Positions 31,348-43,300 of a stretch of 64,000 bases of DNA are shown piece by piece. Below the pieces are notes generated by a model. It saw only the letters and a list, made by a program, of their open reading frames with translations, was not told where the DNA came from and made no database searches. The stretch is from Branchiostoma floridae (Eukaryota > Chordata > Leptocardii > Amphioxiformes > Branchiostomatidae), in assembly GCF_000003815.2 (NCBI RefSeq), contig NC_049996.1:5782012-5846011 (forward strand), in the 5' to 3' direction. A program made the translations under genes and the position numbers. Each line of letters opens with the position of its first letter. Positions within the stretch are counted from its first letter, which is position 1.

Positions 31348-31689
31348 TCAATTACGTAATCAGGCGTATAGAAGGGCTATTAGAAGGGTTTGGTTAAATT
31401 GACTGAACAATGTAGTCGAAGGGCCAAGCATCGAATATTCGGTTCTACTTCCGGGGTTTTCTAAAACGGCTCAGATCATATAGAACGCGTTATTCTCTGA
31501 AGACACGGTGCACGTCGGGGCACAGCTTGAGGCCGTTGCATGGGTGTAAACAACTGTCTGTGGTGCAACAAAGAGACCTTAGACTTGTATAATGTTTATA
31601 CTTTTTCACATCTACAGGATTTTCCAGCACAACTATGTACACATTTTGCGCGTTACAAAATGACATCTGGCACTATGGCTTTCGAAACT

Positions 31690-32790
31690 TTAGCAATTTT
31701 GGTCCAGTCTACTTGTCCTTGTCTGTTTTACAATTCACCTAGATCCAATTATCTAATGCCACAGTGTGATAGTCCATTTCATTGCCTTTACAATGATACC
31801 AAAGTTCCCTGGTTAATTTCAGGAGCAACGAGTTTAGACCAGAAAACCTGCGACAACACGTTGGGCGACCTCGGTAGAACGTACGGGGCGCAGCGTCTTC
31901 AACAGAGTGAAGATTTTTATATGCCAGTACTATGCTAGTAACCAATAGCGTCGACAATAAATTATACATCAAATGAAAGCTAAGGTTTCCGTGAGCCAAC
32001 ACAGAACTTTCAAGAGGGATAGAGAACTCATCATGACTGTAACGCCGTTACAAAGATGACTGTCAAGTTCTACAGCTACACGATGAGATACTGCGCTCCG
32101 CGGTAGAACGCACGAGGAGCAGCGTACTTTATAACGGAGTGAAAATCTTCTATTTGGGTGCTGCGCTATCAACCAATCAAGTCGACAAAATGCTATACAT
32201 CAAATGAAAGGAAAGGTTTCTAGAAATCATTACACACATTTTCAAGAATATTCATGAACTCTACGTGCTTACAACACCGTGATAAATTTGACCGTCTAGT
32301 TCCGTAAATTGTATGCAGAGCGACCGCGTTCCGAGTTAGAACACGCTAGGTGCCGCGTCTGTATAACGAGGTGACAATTTTCAGTGTTGTACCATTGTGC
32401 AACAAACCATTTAAAGAGACATATAGATATATATCAAGTGAAAGCTAAGTTTTTGGAGAATCATCATATCAACTTTAAGACGGATGGAGAATTTTAGGAG
32501 CTTACGATCCCGTGACAAAGATTAACATAAGTCCCGTGCTTTCTACTGGGCCGACGCGTTCCAAATGTGTTCGGAACGCGCGCGGCGCGGCGTCTTGATT
32601 TCAACAGAGTGGCCATTTTCTATTTGGGTGCTGCGCTATCAACCACTCCAGTCGACAATAAGCTATATATCAAATGAAAGGTAATGTCTCTGAAAATCAG
32701 CACACCGATTTTCAAGAATATTCATCAACGTTTTATGCTTGCTAAAAGCCAACAAACTTCCCGTAAAGTGTGCGATGTTCATGGAACGAT
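31690..32790. repeat. ~240-bp tandem repeat, about four copies
   Basis: The block 'cgacaataaattatacatca'/caaatgaaag recurs at about 31.95, 32.20, 32.43 and 32.67 kb (spacing 235-250). Other shared blocks are gttctgcggtagaacg-like and cttctatttgggtgctgcgc. The copies are well diverged. Confidence 0.75.
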
Positions 32791-32979
32791 TTTTCAAAGT
32801 GTAACTCAACAAACACCAATGATTTGACCATGATGAGACGCGCTGAATCCGGCGCTTTCAGCATGCCAAATCTCATGGACCTGTAGTCAACCAACTTTAT
32901 GCTATGAGTACTTAAGTAAAGGCTAGTTTCACGGGAGAGGCGCGTGGCGTCGTTTTCGCTGTTTTGTAAAATAAGTTTC

Positions 32980-33261
32980 CTAATTATCCTGCGTAATCAT
33001 TGGTCCTCCGGTGTAGGTGAATAGATGATGCGGAGATTGCCGTCTGAAGCCTAAAGTTTCATGGTTTCTAATGCGACCGCTCCTGAGCGGTCGCGTGCTT
33101 CCCCGAGGAAAATGCCTCAGGGCGGGCTGGGTGGGTCGCTTTAGGCCCAGCGGCAGCCGGAGAACCAAATTGTCTGCACATAGATCACTCCACGGTCATC
33201 CTTATATGGTGATATGAGAGATCACCTGACCTTCTGACCAATGACATCGCAGGACAATTAG
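32980..33261. mobile_element. Short internally deleted DNA element (282 bp)
   Basis: The ends are inverted: ctaattatcctgcgtaatca and the complement of the right end at 33240-33261. Its first about 67 and last about 103 bases are the same as the ends of the 3.7-kb element next to it. A strong palindrome (gcgaccgct-cctg-agcggtcgc, 33073-33094) lies inside. Confidence 0.7.
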
Positions 33262-34279
33262 TTTCCTAATTATCCTGCGTAATCATTGGTCCTCCGGTGT
33301 AGGTGAATAGATGATGCGGAGATTGCCGTCTTCCGCACTAGTTGCCCGTGTTACTTCTGCCCTTACCTTCCCTAAAACACGCCCAGTGTGTCTAAGTAGA
33401 TCAGACTCTTTATCTTAAACCATAACTTACCCCAACTCTCATTTCATTTTATTCAATCTATCATTTATCCCCACTCTCATTTCACGCTATCCAATCCCCA
33501 ATCTCCTTTCATACTAACAAACCAACCTCTGTTCTCACTCTCATGTCAAGTTATATAAATCATCAACTATTCCCACTCTCAACTCAAATTACACAAACCA
33601 TTATCTGGTGCCGTTCGCAATATGTAAATCAACTATCAAGCTCGTAATAGGGATCACCATTTACCCCAGCACCTTACACCGCCTCATTTAAGAATAAATA
33701 AACTAAGACTATGAGCACGACAAAAGCCTCTCAAAACTTAAAACTTTTCAACCATCAGCAAACTAAGAAAGAACATGTTACAGAAAAGAGACGCACCACA
33801 CAACAAAGTTCTTTATTAATAACCTGAAAACATCAGGTGAATTCACGTATATACAAAACACATAAATACATATATGCCATTTGCCTATCCAAGTTTATCA
33901 AAGTCTATCTAGGTTATAAAATTGAAAATTGAAGATGGTATATAGTCATATCAAACCAAACAACATCTTCTTTACAACAATATCCAAACTCAGACGATGC
34001 CTCGCTGGCCCCTCCACGGGAGCTTCTGCAGTCAGAGAGTAGATGATGTAACAGGGGTCGGAATTCCGGGCTTCATCTTGTGGCTTACGTCCGTGCTTCG
34101 ATTAAACAGAAGCTCGTAGCCTGGTCTGTCTCTTCAATATCTGTGCGCTGAATCAGAGCTTGCAATTCCTGTCAGTAACATGCCACGCACAAACACTTCT
34201 TTTACTTACACGTTAACTCGCCTCTTCACATCAACCAAGATGTCTAGCATCGAAACAAACATCGATACTTTAACAAATT

Positions 34280-34690
34280 CTACACATAAATAACCCATAA
34301 CGACTTAGTGCCGAACCAGGGAACAAGTTTATACCCCAACGACTTAGTGTCGAAACCGGGGACCAATACTTTACACCCCCCAACGACTTAGTGTCGAAAC
34401 CGGGGACCAATACTTTACACCCCCAACGACTTAGTGTCGAAACCGGGGAACAATAGTTTACACCCCCAACGACTTAGTGTCGAAACCGGGGAACAATACT
34501 TTACACCCCCAAGGACTTAGTGTCGAAACCGGGGGACAATACTTTACACCCCCAACGACTTAGTGTCGAAACCGGGGGACAATACTTTACACCCCCAACG
34601 ACTTAGTGTCGAAACCGGGGAACAATAGTTTACACCCCCAACGACCGGGGAACGATATTTTACACCCCAACGACCTAGCGTCGAAACCGG
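34280..34690. repeat. 43-bp minisatellite
   Basis: About nine copies of caacgacttagtgtcgaaac followed by cggggaacaatactttacaccc. Each has a cgac-ttagt-gtcg stem-loop. Confidence 0.92.
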
Positions 34691-35164
34691 GGAACTGATA
34701 CGAACAAGGAAAACAAACAGAAGAAATCGCCAGCTGACTCGGAGCCACCACTGCTAGGACCAGGACTGGTGCTTGCTGCCTTGGCACCGCCACGTGAACC
34801 AGGACTGGAGCCGACTGCTGACTCGGAGCCACCAACTCCGGGACTGGAGCCTGCTAAGCCGACGCCGTCAATCCGTCTCCTAAAGTCGTTACGGGAGCTA
34901 TTAACAAAGACATACGTAGTTATTAAAGCCTAAACACAAATGGCAAAAACAAACGTTGCAACATTAATATTCTCTCTTCCATACCAAACCTACCACACTG
35001 CTGCCTGGTTACAAAGCCTAATAAAACAACAACAACAACAAAAACGAAGCATAGAAAATCTACTGGAGAAAACAATGCAGACAATAGCAAACAAACACAG
35101 AAACCCACGGTAACGAAACAAAAAACCAAAAACCGCTAGTGCCACCACAGCTCAAGGGCCCGAG

Positions 35165-35360
35165 GGCTGGAATCGCTTGCTGACTGCGCGAACCGGGACT
35201 GGAGCAGCCTGCTGACTCGGTGCCGCCGCCGCGTGAACTAGGACTGGAGCCGCCTGCTAACTCGGTGCCGCCGCGTGAACCAGGACTGGAGCAGTCTGCT
35301 GACTCGGTGCCGCCGCCGCGTGAACCAGGACTGGAGCCGCCTGATGAACCGAAGCCGGCC
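35165..35360. repeat. GC-rich minisatellite 'ccaggactggagc'
   Basis: Four units of cgtgaaccaggactggagc with ctgctgactcggtgccgccg; a related degenerate stretch lies at 34730-34860. Confidence 0.85.
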
Positions 35361-36959
35361 GGCGCCGCCGTCTCCTGTCTCAATCAGGTAACCAGGAAAG
35401 GACTGGCTCGTGCCGGCTACTGCGGGGACTGGTAAACAAAGACGTACATAGTTAACAAGCGCAATATGGCAAAACAACGTTGTAACATTCTCTCTTCCCA
35501 ATCAAACCCAACTACACTGCTGCCTGGTTACAAAGGGCCACAACGTGCCGATAACATGCCTCCCAGGCAGCCTTTTATACAGCTCCCAAACAACTTCCAA
35601 ACCACAACTGGCACGTACACGCAAACCCAACCATGCCAAAGAGAGGAACTCGAAATGCGGAATACAACAGTTTCCCCAGCGAAAATAAATCAACATCAAA
35701 CCCCCATACACAATCTAATAATTCAACGTATCCTCTGAAACAAATTCAATCGAAAGCAAAGCTTACGTAACCGTAAACGTTTTTCACCAACCACCGGAAA
35801 AATCAGGAATCTGAAGAACTTGTCCACGTGCAGCACGGTGTCGCTAATTCCTGACAGCAGAGCCGGCAAAATCTGCATATGAAGTCTGGCCTCGTGATAG
35901 CGTCAATTCTGTCGTCGGCCAGGAGATCTGTGAAAAATAACAAACATGTGAAAACCTGCGTGTGCCACTCGCCAATCCTCCTTGCTCGAGCCGATTAACA
36001 AACGTCAGAAAGAAAACGAAAATCTCAACAAATAATTACGTTAACACCTAATTATCCAAACGCTCCCTAACCCGGCAATAAGGAAAACAAGGCAAACCAT
36101 CTGCATCTGCATAGGATACCCCCAAATGACCCCGCGAGGGGCAAAAGTAGGGGGGGGGAGCTGAGGCTCCCGGGTTAGGGCGGGCAGGCCGCCTGAGGAC
36201 CAACAAGGAATGCAGGTGATGGGAAATTAATTAAGTCAACGTGTGTCCGGGCCTCGTGGTAACCCCTGCAGTCTGCACCACATTTGACTCTCTAAACTTC
36301 CGGCAGATAAAACAGTAAGAGACACACATAAAACATATCGCACATGTGCACCTCAAATCTTCCACAAATCTTAATGACCAGTGCGGCTTCCATAGGAAAG
36401 AAACGCTCCAAGTTAATTAGTGGAAACACATTCTGCACCTGCATGGCGGCTGGCCATCGTATACGTAGCTGAGAACAAAGGAAAATCGTTCATCTTGACA
36501 ACATGCCCCCAAAAGTATCTCGTCAAGCTGAAATCTTGGTAAACTACAAGAGAAGAAAAACTGAAACAAAACGGAGTCAAATGTCGACGCTGGGGGAAGA
36601 CAAGCACACGAAAAGGCAACAAAGAATGTCAGCGCATAACACGTGGGCACGGAAATTTCCCCTCAACGAATAAAGCACGTAAAACAAATGTCACCATTTC
36701 ACCAAACGTTCATTTTCCCTTCTGAAGAAAAGGGAGCACGGATAAAGCATTTCTAGGCAAACGTGGCTGTCCTCAAATCGAAGCTTGTAGACATTTTCCT
36801 CGGGGAAGCCGCTGTGGTCGGGAACGGAGAAAAGCGTGGCCTAGGCTGACGGAGAACCAAATTGTCTGCACATAGATCACTCCACGGTCATCCTTATATG
36901 GTGATATGAGAGATCACCTGACCTTCTGACCAATGACATCGCAGGACAATTAGCGTGTT

Positions 36960-38110
36960 CTAGAGCATTGGCCCTTCGACTAAATGCATCTATCCATGCA
37001 TCCATCCATGCATCCGAAACGGTTGAACGAACCGCTTCTGTCGATTCAATTCGATCAAAAGTCAGGTTTCCGTCTGTTTATCGAGGTTTAAATTCTAAAG
37101 AGCCGTATGGAAATTGTCAGAAATTGGCTTTTAGACACTATAGGAGGTGGGCTATCCTGTCAAGGTAAATTTTCATGAAGTTCCAGATTTATAACATCGG
37201 CCAACATGGGAAAGGGAATTCATAGCTCCTTAAAGCCGGGATCGTTTTTCTTCAGGTGGTATGTAGTGATAGCCTACTTAACACACTACACATCTCTTCC
37301 GCACTTTTGCAAACTGCCCGCTTCTATCTCCGACAATAAGATCCAGGTTGTGCTTTACACTGTGTGAGAATGCATTCTTGCATATATTTGGGGAGCAATG
37401 TGTTTCTTAGGGCATTCACGGCGAAATAGTTAAGAGCTTGGTGTCGGACGCGTTTGACTCTGAAATTGCGACCTCTGGCCTACCGCTTCATGCCAAGATC
37501 CGCCATTTTAAACAAATTTTACTTAGAAGCGACGAACTTAAAACGCGACGGCAACGGCGTTTCGCTTGATGACCCAAATAGCAGCGTTTTTGCGCTTTCG
37601 ATGAATTTGTGTCATCGAAGATTGCAAAAGAAGGTATCACATGTTGCATGGAAAAATCAGACAGCTTTGGTTTTTAAAAAAGTGTTAAAATGATACTTTT
37701 CGGGTCCAAAATCAAAATGTCACTAGTATATATTCTACCCAAAATACAGAGGCAACAGACGATACCGATATAATATCAATACCTTTCTCGGAAATAAGTA
37801 GGAAACGGCTTTCCATCGTATGGATTATGTTTTGCGTCTCTTGCCGGAACTATAGGCATGAGGGTGTCCGCCTACCAACGAAATCGTAGAAGAAACTCCG
37901 GTCCGAGACCAAAAGTGATGCACACACGTTTTGGACATGACTGGGAAATCGCGAAAGGCCCGCATTTCCCGTTTTCTGACTAAATGTATTACTTACTTTT
38001 TAGTTCTGACAAACGCAGTGGAGGGCCAGGAATTCGTATCAGCAATAAGCTACTTCTTATACGTTGATAATATACCTGACGATCGACTTCGATCACCAGG
38101 TAGATTATAT
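36960..38110. other. No gene seen
   Basis: A small (atgcatcc)n stretch lies at 36980-37015. Several open frames exist but none has recognisable protein features or paired splice sites. Confidence 0.4.
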
Positions 38111-38112
38111 AA

Positions 38113-38320
38113 GAGTAAATGCAGAAACTTTAGCGGCGGTATAAAGTTCGCTGTTTTCGCGGTGGCCGCTTCACCGCGAATTTAAAACCACCGCGAACAT
38201 TTTTCCATGGCAGTAAAAGGCTACAGTGCATTGTGCTACCGCGAATCTAAAACCACCGCGAAAAGTCCTTTTTCCGCTACCGCGAAATTAAATCCCCGCG
38301 AACTTTAATGCATTTACAGT
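38113..38320. mobile_element. MITE with GTAAATGCA ends ('ccgcgaa' family)
   Basis: The ends are gagtaaatgcagaaa and the inverted atgcatttacagt. The interior is built of accaccgcgaa motifs in both orientations. A second copy lies at 59270-59414. Confidence 0.75.
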
Positions 38321-39089
38321 ATTACATTTTGTATATCAGACAATTTCCGTCGTAGACCTATTTGTTCTCGTCGTTAATGCGCTAACGAACGTATTTGGTA
38401 TCTGCGACCACTCATTGACAACTAGACATCTAAAACGACGACTTGAATATAATGAAAAGTGCTTTTTTTAATCACAGGTCACATATACTGTACATGTAAA
38501 GTAGTGGTATACTTTGAGTCTCACATTTCATTACGTATAGTTAGGACACATGCATAGCCGCTAGTGCTTCACAGCACGAAAACAACTATTTAAGCAAAGT
38601 TTCAGAGATACGTATAAAGCCCTTAAAGGCGGTGAAATATTTCAGAAGATTTTAAGATCTATTAAAGGCATCGGAAACATACATCTGGCCTTTACGTAAG
38701 ATTTCAGCGTTTGTAAATGTAACTTAATCTGTCGTGTTTCTTTACGTGAATTTTACATCTATTTTAGTATGACAAAAAGACAACTTAAATGTCTTAAAAA
38801 GTTATAAAAGATAATCCGTATTACAGTTTTACCACTGTGGTTATATTTTCTGTCAAAACTCATAAATACCGTTTCTCTAGATCTGTTACAAAATACATGT
38901 TTACCAAACTTACATCGGCTATGTCAAATATAATAAGCCTTTGTCTGGTGTTTGATAAAGCATTGTGTCATCTGTTTTAAAACAGTGGCAAGATTTACAG
39001 TCACAACTGACAATTGCGTTTTCCGGTACAAAATGTTATGTTAATACCTCAGCAAAGTCAAATACAATACTCGCAATGTTTAATTCGAA

Positions 39090-41230
39090 CAGGGAAGACC
39101 TCTTACGTTTGGCTTATATGCGCTCCCTTACGTTATATGAAATGTTGCGTTTTTCTGTTGAATATACGCCATGAATAATTTATTTCGAACCGTCGTGTAC
39201 GCAAGGAAGACCTCCCCCCGTTAGCTTATATGCTGCCAAGACGTATATGAAATGTTGCGTTTTTCTGTTGAGCATACGACATGTTTAATCTTTAAATCCG
39301 CGCAGTTTAAGCGAACTAGGGGAGACCTCCCCCGCTTAGCTCATATGTTGCCAAGACGTATATAAATGTTGCGTATTTCTGTAAAACACACGATATGTTT
39401 AATCTTTGAATCCGCGCAGTTTAAGCGAACTAGGGGAGACCTCCCCCATTTAGCTTATATGTTGCCAAAACGTATATGAAATGTTGCGTATTTCTGTTGA
39501 ACATAAGACATGTTTAATCTTTAAATCCGCGCAGTTTAAGCGAACTAGGGGAGACCTCCCCCGTTTAGCTTATATATTGCCAAAACGTACATGAAATGTT
39601 GCGTATTTCTGTTGAACATACGACATGTTTCATCTTTGAATCCGCGCAGTTTAAGCGAACTAGGGGAGACCTCCCCCATTTAGCTTATATGTTGCCAAAA
39701 CGTATATGAAATGTTGCGTATTTCTGTTGAACATACGACATGTTTAATCTTTGAATCCACGCAGTTAAAGACTTTCAGCGAACTAGGGGAGACCTCCACC
39801 GTTTAGCTTATATGTTGCCAAGACGTATATGAAATGTTGCGTATTTCTGTCAAACATACGACATGTTTAATCTTTGAATCCACGCAGTTTAAGACTTTCA
39901 GCGAACTAGGGGAGACCTCCACCGTTTAGCTCATATGTTGCCAAAACGTATATGAAATTTTGCGTATTTCTGTGGAACATACGACATGTTTAATCTTTGA
40001 ATCCGCGCAGTTTAAGCGAACTAGGGGAGACCTCCCCCGTTTAGCTTATATGTTGCCAAAACGTATATGAAATGTTGCGTATTTCTGTTGAACGTACGAC
40101 ATGTTTAATCTTTGAATCCGCGCAGTTTAAGCGAACTAGGGGAGACCTCCCCCGTTTAGATTATATGTTGCCAAAACGTATATGAAATGTTGCGTATTTC
40201 TGTTGAACATACGACATATTTAATCTTTGAATCTTCGCAGTTTAAGACTTTCAGCGAACTAGGGGAGACCTCCACCGTTTAGCTCATATGTTGCCAAAAC
40301 GTATATGAAATTTTGCGTATTTCTGTGGAACATACGACATGTTTCATCTTTAGATCCGCGCAGTTTAAGCGAACTAGGGGAGACCTCCCCCGTTTAGCTT
40401 ATATGTTGCCAAAACGTATATGAAATTTTGCGTATTTCTGTGGAACATACGACATGTTTAATCTTTGAATCCGCGCAGTTTAAGCGAACTAGGGGAGACC
40501 TCCCCCGTTTAGCTTATATGTTGCCAAAACGTATATAAAATGTTGCGTATTTCTGTTGAACGTACGACATATTTAATCTTTGAATCTTCGCAGTTTAAGA
40601 CTTTCAGCGAACTAGGGGAGACCTCCACCGTTTAGCTCATATGTTGCGAAGACGTATCTGGAATGATGCGTATTTCTGTCAAACATACGACATGTTTAAT
40701 CTTTCAATTGAATCCGCGCACTTTTAAGCGAACTAGGGGATACCTCCTCCGTTTAGCTTTATATGTTGCCCAAACGTATATGAAATGTTGCGTATTTCTA
40801 TTGAACATACGACATGTTTAATCTTTGAATCCGCGAAGTTTAAGAGAACTAGGGGAGACCACCCCCGTTTAGCTTATATGTTGCCAAAACGTATATGAAA
40901 TGTTGCGTATTTCTGTTGAACGTACGACATGTTTAATCTTTGAATCCGCGCACTTTTAAGCGAACACGGGGAGACCTCCCCCGTTTAGCTTATATGTTGC
41001 CAAGACGTATATGAAATGTTACGTATTTCTGATGAACATACGACATGTTTAATCTTTGAATCCGCGTAGTTTAAGCGAACGGGGGGCACCACCCCCGTTT
41101 TATTTATTGGCTTATACAGTCTCAAAGACAAAGGTTTTATGAATTGTTGCCTTTTTCTGCTGAACATACGGCATGTTTGAAGCGCAGTTTATGCGAAAAG
41201 GAGGAGACCCTTCACTTTTAATATACCGCA
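39090..41230. repeat. ~115-bp satellite array, ~17-18 copies
   Basis: The unit contains gcgaactaggggagacctcc, ttgccaaaacgtatatgaaa and acatacgacatgtttaatct. Most copies are 115 bp; some have a gactttca insertion near the start. The edge copies (39.1-39.3 and 41.05-41.2 kb) are the most diverged, as in an array homogenised from the centre. Confidence 0.95.
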
Positions 41231-41285
41231 TATATGGTCTGAACTTCCAGGGTCTAACTCAGGCCGCCTGTTTTTTTGTGGCAAG

Positions 41286-41687
41286 TTGAGCCGAGAGCTA
41301 AGCGCCGGTAGAAATCCCGACTACTACACTATTACTATCTCCGCGACTCAACCTCTGCTTGAAGAATACGGATGTAGTAAACATAGCGTTTTGTGTAGTG
41401 AGTGGTGTTTTCTCTATATTTTTCTTACTATTAAACGGCGAGCATTTCTACAAGTAAATGTACGAATGATGTTTACTTCTTTATCTGCAAGCAAGCGTCA
41501 AGAAAGAACAGTTTGGGCACACAGGCAGTGTCTTCCTGTGTTGCTCTTGTTTGTTTTGGTTATTGTGATATGCGTGGGCAGGCTAGATGTAAATTTATTC
41601 AGCGTTAATTCGTACGCGTATGCGCCATGGGGCGCGTCTCCGTCTGTGGCCGGCATACTATACATACACAGCGGCTGTGTCATGTGA
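41286..41687 (+). CDS. Doubtful ORF with a transmembrane-like segment
   Basis: The frame encodes 133 residues. KRQERTVWAHRQ is followed by about 20 hydrophobic residues (LPVLLLFVLVIVICVG), the layout of a type II membrane anchor such as in Golgi glycosyltransferases. A possible donor (GAT|GTAAAT) follows the hydrophobic segment. It lies in a unique 900-bp island between two satellites. Nearby short frames (41700-41802, 41840-41970 plus) could be further exons, but I could not link them. Probably chance; reported because it is the only non-repeat sequence between the arrays. Confidence 0.2.
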   Translation: MSRELSAGRNPDYYTITISATQPLLEEYGCSKHSVLCSEWCFLYIFLTIKRRAFLQVNVRMMFTSLSASKRQERTVWAHRQCLPVLLLFVLVIVICVGRLDVNLFSVNSYAYAPWGASPSVAGILYIHSGCVM

Positions 41688-42349
41688 TAGGATGTATCCA
41701 ATGGCAGAAAAGAGTGGGGGTTCAAATTTACCGGCACGGAGCGGTTATTTTCCAGGCGTTCATTTGAAGAGAAGTATTGAAGAACGTTTGGACCTGTTCT
41801 AATCCGCAAGTTGTGGCCGTTACCGCATAGGACCCCCGTTGACGGAATTTGACGCAAAGAGAGGAGGTGGCTATCATTCTGTACAAGCTGATGCTGTTGG
41901 AAATTGACACAGAATGGGAAATCACGACCATTGTACCATCCGGATTAATAGAAGCCGAGACTGCAAGCTGAACATGTTTCGCGTCCAAATAATCCAAGAG
42001 TCCAAGACCATCCAACAACACGAGTCATATCGGCCACTACTCTAGATCTTACCGGATTCTTATTCCTGTGGTGGCCAGATAGAACTGTGTGCTCTTTTTA
42101 ACTTACGCCGAGACGCTTCGTCCGACACTGGAAATGTTACTGTGGACTTGGATGCTGCACAGAATTGCACAACCGTTGTGATTGCTTCAACTGCCGACTA
42201 CATCAGAATAATAGGCCACAAATACCTAGTAGGCTGTAGTTTTTTTTTTTTACTTTTCCATGTAATATTTTCTCGTGATTCAATAAAATGTCAAAGTGTC
42301 ATCCATTGCATTTTCTTGCTTTAAAATGTGCTTATGATTATTCTGCTAA

Positions 42350-43300
42350 AATGGCACTTATCCACACCTTATAATCAACCTAATGCATACGTATATGAGA
42401 CGTACAGAGGGAACTTTAAACATGTCTTAAGGGTGTTTTAGTGCGTATATATGACAACTTTTAGCTGCTAAAACGAAAAATATAGACTCTTAATGCACAC
42501 GTATATGAGACGTAAATAGGCTTTAGATCAAATAAACGTGAAGTTTAAACATGTCTTAAGGGCGTTTTAATAAGTATTTATGGCGAATTTAAGCTGCTGA
42601 AAAGGCACATAAACACACGTTATAATCCACTTAATGCACACGAATATGAGACGTAAATAGGCTTAAGATCAAATAAACGTGAAGTTTAAATATGTTTTAA
42701 GGGCGTTTTAATAAGTATTTATGGCAACTTTAAGCTGCTGAAAAGGCACATAAACACACGTTATAATCCTCTTAATGCACACGTATATAAGACGTAAAGA
42801 GGCTTTAGATCAGATAAACGGGAAGTTTAAACATGTCTTAAAGGCGTTTTAATAAGTATTTATGGCAACTTTAAGCTGCTGAAAAGGCACATAAACACAC
42901 GTTATATAATCCTCTTAATGCACACGTATATAAGACGTAAAGAGGCTTTAGATCAAATAAACGTGAAGTTTAAACATGTTTTAAGGGCGTTTTAATAAGT
43001 ATTTGTGGCAACTTTAAGCTGCTGAAAATGCACCTAAACATACGTTAAAATCCACTTAATGCACACGTATATAAGACGTAAAGAGGCTTTAGATCAAATA
43101 AACGTGAAGTTTAAACATGTCTTAAGGGCGTTTTAATAAGTATTTATGGCAACTTTAAGCTGCTGAAAAGGCACCTAAACACACGTTATAACCCTCTTAA
43201 TGCACACGTATATAAGACGTAAAGAGGCTTTAGATCAAATAAACGTGAACTTTAAACAAGTTTTAAGGGGGTTTTAATAATCATTTACGACATCTTTAAG
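42350..43300. repeat. ~141-bp satellite array, ~7 copies
   Basis: The unit holds cttaatgcacacgtatataa, ggctttagatcaaataaacg, gggcgttttaataagtattt and aactttaagctgctgaaaag. Copies start at about 42.49, 42.63, 42.77, 42.91, 43.05 and 43.20 kb, with a diverged one before. Confidence 0.93.

Larger units (their letters stand above)
33266..36953. mobile_element. 3.7-kb non-autonomous DNA element with internal minisatellites
   Basis: It starts ctaattatcctgcgtaatca and ends with the inverted counterpart gcaggacaattag. Only four bases (tttc) separate it from the short element, and the same tttc precedes the short one. The interior has no transposase or other convincing gene. It contains short tandem 'cccactctcattt' repeats (33430-33600), a 43-bp minisatellite (34280-34690), a GC-rich ~55-60-bp minisatellite (34730-34860, 35170-35360) and a ~110-bp duplication (about 34900-35010 and 35425-35530). 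A transposon that gained satellites is the simplest reading. Confidence 0.6.

Noticed and set aside
35060-35501. Minus-strand frame rich in Gly/Ser (SPGSRGGGTESA repeats)
   Set aside because: A GC-rich minisatellite inside the 3.7-kb element; no splice or start evidence.
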